DNA from: Thunnus maccoyii | Lineage: Eukaryota; Chordata; Actinopteri; Scombriformes; Scombridae | Reading direction: 5' to 3' | Assembly: GCF_910596095.1 (NCBI RefSeq) | Contig: NC_056540.1 | Span: 17,386,501-17,450,500, forward strand | Length of the DNA stretch: 64,000 nt | Shown here: positions 51,844 to 62,255 of the stretch, one piece after another | Numbering within the stretch: the first letter of the stretch is position 1 | Layout of the letters: the number at the start of each line of letters is the position of its first letter | Program-made: the position numbers and the translations under genes | Notes under the pieces: model-generated | The model's input: the letters and a program-made list of their open reading frames with translations, nothing else | Database searches by the model: none | Told to the model about the DNA's origin: nothing

Positions 51844-54800
51844 CCCCCTTCCTCTCCTCCCCCTTTCCCCACCTCCTTCACTCCACTCCTCTCCCGCTCC
51901 TCTCCACTGCCACCATAATTACACACTCCCTCTCCACTTCCACTTCTCTCTCTGTCTGTGTCTCTCTCTCTCTCCTCTTTCCACCTCTTCCCCCCCCCCC
52001 ACCACCCTTCTGTCTCCTTCAACATGTTCTCCCATTCCTCCTCCTCCTCCTCTCTCCCCTGCGGCCCCTGCCAACTCCACTTCTCTCTCTCTCCTCTCCT
52101 CCCTGTCACGTGTTTTTCTCTCCTTCGCTCCCTCTCGTCTGTCATTCTACGCCCCCTCTCTCCTCACTCATTCATCATGCTCACTCCTCCTCCTCCTCCT
52201 CCTCCTCCTCACCATGCTCCTCTTCCTCTCTCCCTTCCCCCAACCTCCCTTCTACTCCTGTTCCCCTCTGCCTCTCAAACCCCCTCCTCCTCTTCCTCAT
52301 CTCCCACTTCTCCACCCTCTTTTCTTCTTCATCTCTCGCTCCTGGCCCTCCAATCATCTCCTCCCACTTATCTCACTCCCCCTCATGTTTCATTCTCTCT
52401 CCTTCCTGTCTCCCCTCTCTCCTGCCCCCCTCCTCCTCACCTCACTTTCTCCTTCCTCTCTCACCTCCCTCCCACCCTTCCTTCATCTTCCTCTCTTCTC
52501 CCCAGGAGGCAAGTCAAAGAGGGGCCCGGCAGCAGCCTATGGCAAAGGCTGGCCTGGAGGTGTGTGGGAGGAAGGAGGAGGTGGCGGTGGCGGCGGCTGT
52601 GGTGGGGGAGGAGGAGGAGGAGGAGGAGGAGGAAGTGGAGGAGCTGTGGGGATGGTAGCAGGAGCAGGAGGAAGAGGGGGGAAGGAGGCCAGGGAGATGT
52701 ACCTCATCCAGTTCCCCGGGGGCGAAGAGGATGAGGGAGGGATGGTGGAGGACGATGAAGGGGAGGGCAGCCTCAGCGGTGAGGGGGAGGAGACGGCCAA
52801 CATCAAAGAGGAGGTGAGGGAGACGTGCTTTCTCAGAGGAGGAGGAGTAGGAGGAGAAAGTGGCACAGCATCTCTGCATCACTCAGCAGCTCCATATAGA
52901 ATGAGAAAGAACGCAGACAGAAAAAGAGAGAGATAACACAGTGAGACAGAGTTTTGCTTGTGTTTTTCAGTCATCAAATCACTGCAGAGATGTAGTGGAT
53001 AAAGGGAACGTTATTGATTTGATATTTAGCTTCCCTGAAGAGCCCTTTGAGTAGAGCTCTTCACATCACAAGTGCAGCAAGCTTTCAGGTGGAAATACTA
53101 TTAGAGGTGAAAAGCGGCTTGCTGTTCCACCACATGGCCAAATGGCAGGAGCACAAATCCACTCTTCACTTTTCTTATGCGTTTGAATACTCAACGCATG
53201 CAGAATGTCTCCCTGTCAAGTCATTTCAAAGTGTTTTTGGTGGCTAATAAAATAGCTGTAAAGAATTATAAGCACAGAATCCCAACAGGACAATGATATA
53301 GCTTTTTCTCATGTACTTTGTAAACATATATTGAGGTAAGGTAATGATGTGTGGCTGTGATGAGGGTTGCATGTAAGTTAACAGAAAAGTTTTACAAAAC
53401 TAATCAAATCCACCTTTGAAATTGCAGATCCTGCTTTACAAACAGTCCAGGATACATGCACAGCACAGGGGTAGAAAACACTTCGCCACACTGTAATGAT
53501 ATCATATATATGGATGTTTTCAGTATTTTGAAATGAAGCTGCTTGCTGGAAACCGGTCAAAATACAATTTTAGAGTAAATCTGTTTCCAGGACACGTCTG
53601 TCTCAGCCTGTCGTCTATGGCTGGCTAACATGATGTGTGGAATTCCAGTGAGAAAATGGCAGCTAGTAGCAATGATAATGCTCACGGAGACTGTATACAA
53701 AGATATTGCCGCAGATAGTGAGAAATTAACTGTGAGTGTCCCAAAAGATCAACAGGCAGCACAGGTTAAAAGCACAGAAGTCCTTAGTATAAAGAAACAT
53801 TAGCACATGTAGTATGAAATTCCTGCGTTTTGCCTGTTGCACAAGTTCAGAGCACAGAACCTCTCTCATTCTGGATATTAATAACGTTGGCATGTATGAA
53901 AACCTTTCATGTCTCCTGAAAGTGTACCAGACACTATAAATATGCCAGATGTGTTATGTTGTGCAAAAACTCATAACATACTGAGACAATACAGATTTTG
54001 AAGTATTATTTATCAGCCACACAGGATCATAAAAAGAGACTCTGCACACCTGTTTGATTTTATTCTTCTGGGAAAAATTCTAAGTGTAATAACGTGATGC
54101 ATTTTCCACTCAAAGCCGTCAGTCTGCACCTTTATCAGCTGTCACCAAGTCGCATACTGAAACTCTAAACGCATGTCAAACTGATCATTTAAGCATTGAT
54201 CGCAGAGCCAAATGATTCATTTAACAGCCATAAACACACAAGAACAGTGTGAGCTGTCTTACCTTAGAACAAAGTGTTTTTTCCCTCACCAAGTTCTGTG
54301 CAAAACTATCCGTCACCTTCCAGTAATTTGTATCATAATAAAAGGCTCTGACAAGATCGCTAGAGTTAATAGCCAATTCTGCACTCTAACAAGCAAGTTT
54401 CCTTCTTGAAATAATGAACATTTCCTACTCGTTACTGTTGTGATTCATGCAGTTCAAGTCATAAAAACAACTTCAAGTTGATCTACCCTAAAGCTCTCGT
54501 TCATTTTGGTTTGTTTTCTACCCCTATCATGTGAGCTCACTGATGACGTTGCTTGGAAACCCATCTATAATCCTCTGTGCTTCTTTGTGCAGTTTTCTCA
54601 AACAGAGGGCTATCAACCTGCCTCTCTCAAGCTAATCAAGGAGGCTTTGAAGATGGACCTGCCCAACCAGAACCTCCACACTGGCTCCAGAGCCCAAAGC
54701 GAAGGTAAGGAGCCCTGAACACACTGATTGAGGGAGGGGAAGTTAGTAAAATGTTCAAAGAGCAATAGTTTGAAAGAAAGTGGGAACGGTTGCTCACGTC

Positions 54801-55903
54801 AGCTCTCCCTCTCTCCTCCACACGTCTCCTCCTCTCTCTGTATCTTCTCAGGAGACCTGTCAGATCATCCCCCAACCCTTCATCCAGGAGAGAGAGATGA
54901 GGAGGAGGACTGGGAGGTGGGCTCAGCGGAGCCATCAGAGGGAGGCATGACCATGGATGAGCTGAGGGGTTTGGAGTCCGCGCTGAGGGCTGAGAGAGGT
55001 CGTGAGCAGGGCGCCATGACGGCCTCCCAGCCTGTCAGCCCTGACTCAGAGGCGGCACCAGGTAGCGAGATCAGCTTGGCTCCCAAGTACATTGGTCTTG
55101 ATGGAATGGAGCAAGACGAAGAGCTGGAGCCTCAGCCGCCCACCCTGCAGAGAGAAGACCATATAGGGCAAAGCAGGGTGAAAGACCGTGTGCGAGCCGC
55201 AGGGTTCGGGGTAGCAGAGCTGAAGTCAGGCTGGTCGAAGAAGTTGAGAGAGGGCGACTCAACTGCGGTCATGACCGGAGAGGATTTGTTGGAGCAGGGA
55301 GAGTCCGAGCACCTGCCTCACCTGTCTGCTCCAGGGAGTGTCGGGGAGAGCGGAGGAGAAGAGGAGGCTGGTGGAGACCTGCTTCACTTCTGCCCACAGT
55401 GTGGAGGAGGCTTCAACACAGAGGCTGAGATGGAGGAGCATCCCTGTCCACTAGGTGGCGCCCTTTTACAGAGCAGCGGAGCAGAGGAGAGTCTTTTCCC
55501 TTGCGCCCACTGCGGCAACACGTTCAGCCACGCCTGGGCGCTTAAGAACCACGAGTGCGCCTGTGCTGCTGAGCGACCGCACTGTTGCGAAATCTGCGGG
55601 AAGCGCTTTACACACTCTCGCTCCCTGGAACGCCATCATCTGGTGCACACAGGCGAGAGACCGCATCGGTGCCCGCAGTGTGGGCGCAGCTTCAGTCGTC
55701 TTGGCAACTTGGAACGTCACCAGCGGATCCACACGGGTGAACGCCCGTACGGGTGCGAGGCGTGCGGAAAACGTTTCAGTCGTGTGGAGTATTTAAAAAG
55801 ACACCAACTCATACACAACAGTGAAAAGGCGACACTCCAGTGCTCCAACTGTGGAACGGGTTTCAGTGATGTGGAGCAACTGAAAAGCCACCAGTGTTTT
55901 TAG
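50935..55903 (+). CDS. C2H2 zinc-finger protein (gene C), 6 fingers
   Basis: Third member of the local family; orthologue not recognised. Coding exons: 50935-51238 (exon from acceptor at 50917), 52506-52813, 54593-54704, 54852-55903; phases 1, 0, 1; 591 residues. Exon 1 has the shared module ([20 protein letters not shown], then [10 protein letters not shown], then a coiled coil). Exon 2 encodes a poly-Gly run, an acidic stretch and a terminal NIKEE. Exon 4 begins with an acidic linker and ends in six zinc fingers: three canonical in the middle (HTGERPH and HTGERPY linkers) and degenerate ones on both sides. The last finger stops at HQCF, with Cys where the second His should be. Intron 1 is 1.27 kb and strongly pyrimidine-rich. 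The gene converges on the nuclease array. Confidence 0.85.
51430..52505 (+). repeat. Long pyrimidine-rich intronic tract
   Basis: Over 1 kb in which the plus strand is nearly all C and T (CTC, TCC and CCT runs), broken by a (CA)n array at 51775-51836. It fills most of intron 1 of gene C up to the acceptor at 52505. It gives long spurious Ser/Pro/Leu-rich open frames. Confidence 0.85.
51775..51836. repeat. (CA)n microsatellite
   Basis: About 30 CA units inside the pyrimidine-rich intron of zinc-finger gene C; the longest CA array in the window. Confidence 0.95.
52814..54592 (+). other. Intron 2 of zinc-finger gene C
   Basis: 1.8 kb of AT-rich intronic sequence between the exon ending in IKEE and the exon starting FSQTEGYQ. 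No repeat or gene recognised. Confidence 0.55.
55448..55459 (+). promoter_or_regulatory. CTCF-core match inside a coding exon
   Basis: CCACTAGGTGGC fits the CTCF core CCASYAGRKGGC exactly. It lies in the zinc-finger exon of gene C, between two degenerate fingers. Binding is inferred. Confidence 0.3.
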
Positions 55904-56267
55904 AGCCTGTACTTCAAAATCTCCGATAGAACTGGAAAGAAAGAGCAGCTTTAATTGAATGTGGTAGAATTTAGGTGATGAATGTGACTGATAGACGCTC
56001 CCGTTATTCTCAGTGATTTGGAGTTGCCTTTCTTACAAAAAACTGACAGGATGAGAAGTTAAATTGACTTCAGGATAAAGAAGCACATGCGTGTGTGGAT
56101 GATAGTTGTCGAGTAAACAGAGACGGCAAATGTCCAAAGTTGATGGGAAGTCAATTATACATGTCGTTTCTCTGTAAGAGGAGAGATGGAATCAATCTCA
56201 GATGTTCAGCCATTTTAACTGGAGGTGTTCTCATTTGTACAAAGCTTGTACTTATTTATGATGATCA

Positions 56268-56273
56268 ATAAAA
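56268..56273 (+). terminator. Candidate poly(A) signal of zinc-finger gene C
   Basis: AATAAA 365 bp past the stop codon. A second plus-strand AATAAA lies near 56399. The opposing nuclease gene has its own signal near 56450-56455, so the two 3' ends nearly touch. Confidence 0.5.
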
Positions 56274-56449
56274 TGTACATGTTTGTGTTTTTATCAATAA
56301 TTCACTCATTTTAAAGCTGATGGCCTTGTTTTTTTTTTCCCTCCGATAATAGAACTGACAGCTTGGTGTTTTGTATGTTTGTGTTTTGGTCATATAAAGA
56401 AATAAACATGTCAGTTGATCAGAAGGCTCTCCTCCCGCTTTAGTCTTGT

Positions 56450-56455
56450 TTTATT
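56450..56455 (-). terminator. Candidate poly(A) signal of nuclease copy 1
   Basis: TTTATT on the plus strand (AATAAA on minus), about 185 bp past the stop codon. The matching string in copy 2 is at 60345-60350. Confidence 0.45.
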
Positions 56456-56638
56456 GGAAAATTATGGGGTTGCAAAATGACACTGAAACATGATTTTTGG
56501 AAGATCGTACTCATTAGACATATAACAAACACTTTAAACAGACACAAGACAAGACAGCCTTTTAGTCAAATATTCATTCAGTAATGAAGAAATAAAGGAT
56601 GTGCTGTATTTAATGACTACTGCACACCTATAAGAGTG

Positions 56639-58519
56639 TCATTCTTTGTTCTTACAGTGCCCCTTAAACAGACTGACAGGCATTCTTAGCCGTGTGATTA
56701 GGATACCCTCTAGGGTCTCCAGGGACATCCGCCTCACATCATAGCCCTGCTCCTCAGCATTCGCATCGGGATCCATTGGCACAATTTCCTCTCCACTGTT
56801 AGGGTCATTTCTCCCGACTGCAGCATATGTGGGGAAAAATGGTTTCATGTACCCAGGAAGGTCAGATCTGTAAGAAGGGCAGCAGTAAGCTGACCACATG
56901 TACTCAGGAACAGACACCCTCTTATTGATCCGGTGAGCTCCAGACCTATAAGGCATGGTCCCGGTGATCACGTACATCTTCCCTCTGCAGAAGGCCTTTC
57001 TTCTTAGCACCTCCCTCTCCAGTGAATTCCAGGTGCCTGCGTTGGAGCCCTTCCGCTGAGGGACAATGTTTGTCAAGGTGAAGGTGGCCGTACGGTCATT
57101 CATTGTCCTCTGGTGCATGCTGGGATTGAGATGGCCTCTGGTGTAGCCAGAGTCTTTGTAGTCCGCAAACACCGCCTGGCTCACCTTCACTTTCCGGTAG
57201 AGGGGTTGTGGGATCAGAAAAGGCTTCATATTTGGATCGGCTGTGCGAGACTCCAGCTTAATGACAGAGAGAGAGGACAAGATATCACTTTTTTAGAGTA
57301 TGTAGAGTGTTTTGCTGCTTATTCATCCTTATTGTTGAGTTGAACTGTGAGTGTTTGTCTGCTGTGATGTGTGACTGACTCAGAGATAAAATGTAAAATG
57401 CTATTTTTTTCTGAGAAAAGAATAACATGTATGACAGCAGAGTTTGAGACAGGCTGCTTCCGCTTCAATGTGTTTGCAAAAACTTGCACGAACTCACACA
57501 TTGACCACAATGAGACTAAAAGTATTGAGCAGGAACTGCAAGAGTTCTCTGTCACGTCCACGATCACCACCTAAACACTTGTTATTTTAAGATCTGATCT
57601 CAGTTAGTATATAACCTACCAAACAAAACACAGTTTATATAACCTACCTGCTGCTACCTGCCCATTTTGCGCTATTACATGTTGTATATTTTGTATGTTT
57701 TAAATGTTGTATACGTCGTGTATTTATTTTGCTGCACTTTGGGAGAAGTCAAAGACAAATTTCCACTGAGGTGGACAATAAACTCAATCAATCAATCAAT
57801 CAAACACAAAAAAAACTAGTAGATCTTCATGCAAATGCTGTGTTTTCATTTATCCATGAGATTTTCCAATTCATGTGGACACACTTAACTCCACAATAGT
57901 AGAACAATAGAAAAATTTGCAGTGAAACTTAAGAATGTGGGTTGCAGAATCTCCATATCAACAAAAAGTGTTGTTCAAATTCTCTCACCTGTAATCTCAG
58001 TATGTAAATTAACACATTATGTCTGACACAGCCCCACTGTGCTGTCAGTCTTTAAAGGAAATGGCTGATCATTCAATGCTCATAAGAGCTTTGCTTTACT
58101 TTTCCTTTGTCAGGACACTAGTTTTTCCCTATAAATCTATATAATTACAGAATATAATCATGTTCAAACACGTCATATCTGACAAAGTCTAATTCAACAG
58201 AGTTGTTGCACCACATCGTGTTACTTACCTGTGGTTCATACATCCAGCTGACATCGGGCCGGTTGCCATCTGCAGGACTGAGTTTGTACGCAGAGTATAA
58301 AGGTGCACGATGCTGACGCTGATACAGGCTGGCAAAGCGGTACCGGTTTTTGTAGCGCTGGCATATTGGATCATATCCAGCTGCAGTGATACCCTGTGGT
58401 GGAGTTCTCTTATAGAAGAAATCAAGACACTGGGAGAAGTCTTTGCTGATCTCTCCAATGGCCAGTCCAGCAAACCAGAGTGGAAGAAGAAGCAGAGCTC
58501 CCATAGAGAATTGCAGCAT
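56639..58519 (-). CDS. ENDOD1-like secreted endonuclease, copy 1
   Basis: Member of the DNA/RNA non-specific endonuclease (beta-beta-alpha metal) family of the ENDOD1 type. Two coding exons: 58519-58229 (97 codons) and 57256-56639 (205 codons plus stop), giving 302 residues; the junction is in phase 0. Residues 1-22 form a signal peptide (MLQFSMGALLLLPLW, then AGLAIGE), so it is likely secreted or vesicular. The active-site segment TRGHLNPSMHQ places the catalytic His at about residue 139, with a metal-binding Asn at about 160 in FTLTNIVPQ. WSAYCCPS and PFFPTYAAVGRND follow. A 5' non-coding exon ending at 58646 (donor gtaag) and an acceptor at 58528/58529 are inferred. The intron is 972 bp. 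It appears intact. Confidence 0.88.
57690..57800. repeat. Retroposon tail-like repeat in the intron of nuclease copy 1
   Basis: Reads TTTATTTTGCTGCACTTTGG, then AAGACAAATTTCCACTG and GTGGACAATAAACTC, ending in (AATC)n. I recall this type of end from teleost LINE-derived repeats. It is absent from the matching intron of copy 2. Confidence 0.4.
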
Positions 58520-58645
58520 CTTCCTTTCCTGCACAACAGATAAGCAGGACAGATGTGTATTATACACCTGTGCTGAAGAAAGAGATGTTCATTAGCAGAC
58601 AATTAACTCAGACTTTGCTCAAGAACTCCTCTAAGACAAACTTAC

Positions 58646-58740
58646 CAAGATCTTTTCCTCCAAGCGATGAATGTGAATTTGTAGCTGTGTATCAAGTCCC
58701 AGACTATAAAACCTCCTTGCAGCTTTTCTTAGAAACTCTC
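58646..58740 (-). promoter_or_regulatory. Core promoter and non-coding exon of nuclease copy 1
   Basis: On the minus strand a STAT-type TTCTAAGAA (58726-58734) is followed by a TATA-like TTTTATAG (58704-58711). Next comes a short candidate exon ending in the donor CTTG, then gtaagt (exon end 58646). The arrangement is repeated in copy 2. Use as a promoter is inferred. Confidence 0.35.
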
Positions 58741-59452
58741 TGTTCAGGTCTTGAGGTGGGTGGGGTAATATTTCTTGTATCAGCCCACAAACCACCACAT
58801 GACAAAGTGACAAACCGGGTCCAGACTCCACTCTTCACTTCTGCATTTTTTTTCTCAGAGAGGGCTACAAAAAGTGTAACAAGAAGGGAGTCCATGCAAG
58901 AGATACACCCAAACAAATGTTTTATTTATTGAACTTACCACAGTAAACAATATAGTCTGCAAAATAACAGAAAACCATGGAAACTAGCCAACTAAAGCCA
59001 GATATTGGTGAGGACAATCTATGCATTGATTTTGGTAGAAAACCTTAATATATTGCAGGTGACGAAAGTCTGGTAGATGCTTGTATTACTGCACTGATGT
59101 AAACACTCTCTATGAGGATGAGATGTAGAGTTGAGTTAAACTGCAGGTGAATATGTTGTTTTTACTGACCTCCAGTGGTTCAACTTCTCACCTCACTGCA
59201 GTGAGCTACAGTGGTGAAGTTAATACAGCCTCAACTATCAGTGATGGGTGTGCTCAGAGGTGAAACACTGTTCTTTTTTTGTGTGATATAACCTTTACTT
59301 GACAGCTTGAAAGTGCAGAAATACAGGAAACATGTAATTCTTTCTAACTTTCTTTGCTTTACTTCTTTAGTTCTTTAGTGTAAAACAAAGAGACAGACAC
59401 ACATGTAAATAATTCTTCTTGAGTAAACACATGTTCAAAGTTTGCAGTTGCT

Positions 59453-59760
59453 CATGTAATTTCTCTATAAGAGGAGAAATAAAACTCAAACTCAGACGTT
59501 CAGCCATTTAATTTGAGGTTTTTCTCGTCTGTATGTACAAACTTGTTCTTATTTATTATTAAATTAATTTAAATGAAATTAAATGTATGTTTTTATGTTT
59601 TCAATAATTCACTTATGTTAAAACCAATGATTTTTTTATTTTTTTTATTTTTTTTTTTTCTGAAAATGTAATTGACAGCTTGGTGTTTTGTATGCTTTAT
59701 TTTTGGTCATATTGAGGGAAAAAAACATTGAAATTCACCAGAATGGTCTTTATTTAATCA
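59453..59760 (+). repeat. Copy of the zinc-finger gene C 3' UTR (relic 1)
   Basis: Matches the gene C 3' UTR and flank at about 56150-56400: TCTCTATAAGAGGAGA against TCTCTGTAAGAGGAGA, then AGACGTTCAGCCATTTAA against AGATGTTCAGCCATTTTAA, and TGACAGCTTGGTGTTTTGTA in both. It is followed by sequence like the 3' flank of a nuclease gene. The same relic recurs in the second unit near 63050-63300. Confidence 0.75.
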
Positions 59761-59995
59761 ATTTCAATTTTAGTTCATTGGAAAATCACTGGCTTAATGA
59801 ACACATTTTAATACGACACTGACAAAAGGGGAAAATATTGATTTTGCCGAATCATTTTCATCAGAAACATTAACTTTAAATGAACATGAGACAACATTTT
59901 AAATAGAGAGGGAGTCTACAAAGTAACTCGGGATAAGAGATAAGGACTTTAAGTCTGATGACACTTCTGTCTCTGTCACTCTTTCTCGCCCACCT

Positions 59996-60190
59996 AGAGC
60001 CCGGTTCTGCTTGAGGTTTCTTCCTGTTAAAGGGGAGTTCTTCCTTGCTGCTGTGCTAAGTGCTTGCTCATGGGGGAATGTTGGGTCTCTGTAAAATAAA
60101 GAGTATGGTCTAGACCTACTCTATGTGAAAAGTGCCCTGAGATAACTTATGTTTTGATTTGGCGCTATATAAATACAACTGAATTTAATT
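59996..60190. repeat. Retroposon 3' tail-like repeat, unit 1
   Basis: Contains TGAGGTTTCTTCCTGTTAAA, GTGCTTGCTCATGGGGGAAT, TATGGTCTAGACCTACTCTA and TTTGGCGCTATATAAATACA, ending in an AATTGAATTT tail. This is a very common teleost interspersed repeat that I recall as a LINE/SINE 3' end; exact family uncertain. Confidence 0.6.
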
Positions 60191-60194
60191 GAAT

Positions 60195-60335
60195 TTGTAT
60201 GAACAAAGTTAGTATTTATTTATGATGCTCAATAAAATGTACATTTCTATGTTATCAATAATGAACTTGTGATAACTCATGTTATTTTTTCTGAAAACAT
60301 AACTGACAGCTTGGTGTTTTGTTTGTTTCACCCAT
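60195..60335 (+). repeat. Copy of the zinc-finger gene C 3' UTR (relic 2)
   Basis: TTTATGATGCTCAATAAAAT parallels TTTATGATGATCAATAAAAT at 56254-56273, and TGACAGCTTGGTGTTTTGT recurs. It directly precedes (on plus) the 3' end of nuclease copy 2, as the original precedes copy 1. Repeated near 63770-63900. Confidence 0.75.
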
Positions 60336-60618
60336 TTCATTTGTTTTATTTGAAAATCATTAGTGAACATGTTTAAAGATGACACTGAAAAGAGGGGAAA
60401 ACATTTATTTAAAAAAAACATAATCATCGGAAAAATTCATTTCAAACCATCATGAGACATTATCATATTCTGGTTAATCAAACAATCATTCAGTATTACA
60501 AAGAGGGGGGTTTATGAAGAACAGGGGACAAAGACTCTGGCTCAGACTTCTTGAGTCTGGCCAGGCAGGAGGGATATTAACACATGATTTCAGTAAGAAT
60601 CTAAAGCTTTGATCTTTG

Positions 60619-62129
60619 TTACTGACACTGTCCATCAAACAGACTGATGGACATGGCCAGCCTTTGTGCGAGGATACTCTCCAGGGTCTCTAAAGACATC
60701 CGCCTCACATCATAGCCCCGCACACAGGCCTTCGCCCTGGGATTAACTGGCACAATCTCCTCTCCGCTGTTGCGGTCATTTCTCCCCACTGCTGCGTATG
60801 TGGGGAAAAATGGCTGCATAGACTCAGGAAGGTTGTCATTGTAAGATGGGCAGCAGTAAGCAGACCACATGTACTCAGGAACAGACACCCTCTTATTGAT
60901 CCAGTGAGCTCCAGACTCATAAGGCAGGACCCCAGTGATCACGTACATAGGCCCTCTGCAGAAGGCCTTGAATTTTCTTAACATATCATTTTCCAGTGAA
61001 TTCCAGGGGCCAGAGTTGGAGCCTGCCCACTGAGGAACAATGTTTGTGAGGGTGAAGGTGGCCACACGGTCTTCTTTTGTCTTCTGGTGCATGCTGGGAT
61101 TGAGATGGCCTTTGGTGTAGGTGGAGTACTTATAGTCCTGAAGCACTGCCTGGCTCTCAATCACATTCTGGTCGGGGGGGATGAAGAAAGATTTCATCTC
61201 CGGGCTGGCACGGGAAAATGCCAACTTAATAACCAAGAGAGAAGGAGATGTCACTTTTTGGGTGTATTTATACTTTGTGAATGGGTGTGTGACTGACCCA
61301 CTCATGTAGTTTGTGAAATAAAAATGAAAAATAAACTGATGAAATGCAAATTCCCTTTTCTCTGTAATGATAATATGTGTGATAGCATTGCTCTTCTTAC
61401 AGTTAGTAAGAAGCCACTTCTGCTTCTGTTTAAAGTTAAAGGCAAAAACCTCATATGCACCACACCAGCTACAATGACACTTCAATTAAATATCACTCCG
61501 TGTTACATCTGGTCTTGTTGCCTTAACACATAAACACAAATGTTCATTAGATCTACATGAGAATGTAGAATTTAGAACAAATAAAAGGATATTTTTGTGA
61601 AATCTTGTGAGTTACTACATTTAACTCTACATTTAAACAATAATGCATTGATAGAAAAACAGTGGACCAAAGGTAGAGATAATTTATTGTAGAATTACCA
61701 CAATCAAGAAAGAGCTTTGTCAGGACACTAGTTTTTCCCTATAAATCTATATAATTACAGAATATAATCATGTTTAAACACATCATATCTGACAAAGTCT
61801 AATTCAACAGAGTTGTTGCACCACATCGTGTTACTTACCTGTGGTTCATACATCCCGCTGACATCGGGTCGTTTGCCATCTGCAGGACTGAGTATGTACG
61901 CAGAGTATAAAGGTGCACGATGCTGACGCTGATACAGGCTGGCAAAGCGGTACTGGTTTTTGTAGCGCTGGCATATTGGCTGATACACCTCTGCAGTGAT
62001 ACCCTGTGGTGGAGTTCTGTTGTAGAAGAAATCAAGACACTGGGAGAAGTTTTTGCTGATCTCTCCGATGGCCAGTCCACCAAACCAGAGTGGAAGAAGA
62101 AGCAGAGCTCCCATAGAGAATTGCAGCAT
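60619..62129 (-). CDS. ENDOD1-like secreted endonuclease, copy 2
   Basis: Tandem paralogue of the gene at 56639-58519. Coding exons are 62129-61839 (97 codons) and 61224-60619 (201 codons plus stop), giving 298 residues; the intron is 614 bp. It has the same signal peptide (one change, AGLA to GGLA). The active site reads TKGHLNPSMHQ (His at about 137, Lys in place of the preceding Arg), with Asn at about 158 in FTLTNIVPQ and the same WSAYCCPS and PFFPTYAAVGRND blocks. Exon 1 differs from copy 1 at about 10 of 97 residues; exon 2 is much more diverged, and the C-terminus ends DGQCQ instead of GHCKNKE. The catalytic core looks intact. Confidence 0.88.
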
Positions 62130-62255
62130 CTTCCTTTCCTGCACAACAGATAAGCAGGACAGATGTGTATTATACACCTGTGCTGAAGAAAGAGATGTTC
62201 ATTAGCAGACAATTAACTCAGACTTTGCTCAAGAACTCCTCTAAGACAAACTTAC

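Noticed and set aside
51687-52145. Arg/Glu/Gly-rich frame on the minus strand
   Set aside because: Shadow of the same tract and of the (CA)n array; no homology or splice support.
51293-52936. 547-residue open frame on the plus strand
   Set aside because: Its body is Ser/Pro/Leu low complexity caused by the pyrimidine-rich intron. Only the part from 52506 is a real exon, joined to the exon ending at 51238.
54728-54851. Start of the 391-residue frame upstream of the last gene C exon
   Set aside because: Lies before a clear acceptor (cttctcag at 54844-54851); the exon begins at 54852 in phase with the previous exon.
58555-58932. 125-residue plus-strand frame, matched by one at 62165-62476
   Set aside because: The similarity reflects the recent tandem duplication. 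The frame is antisense to the nuclease promoter, has no recognisable domain, and the second copy is shortened by an indel.
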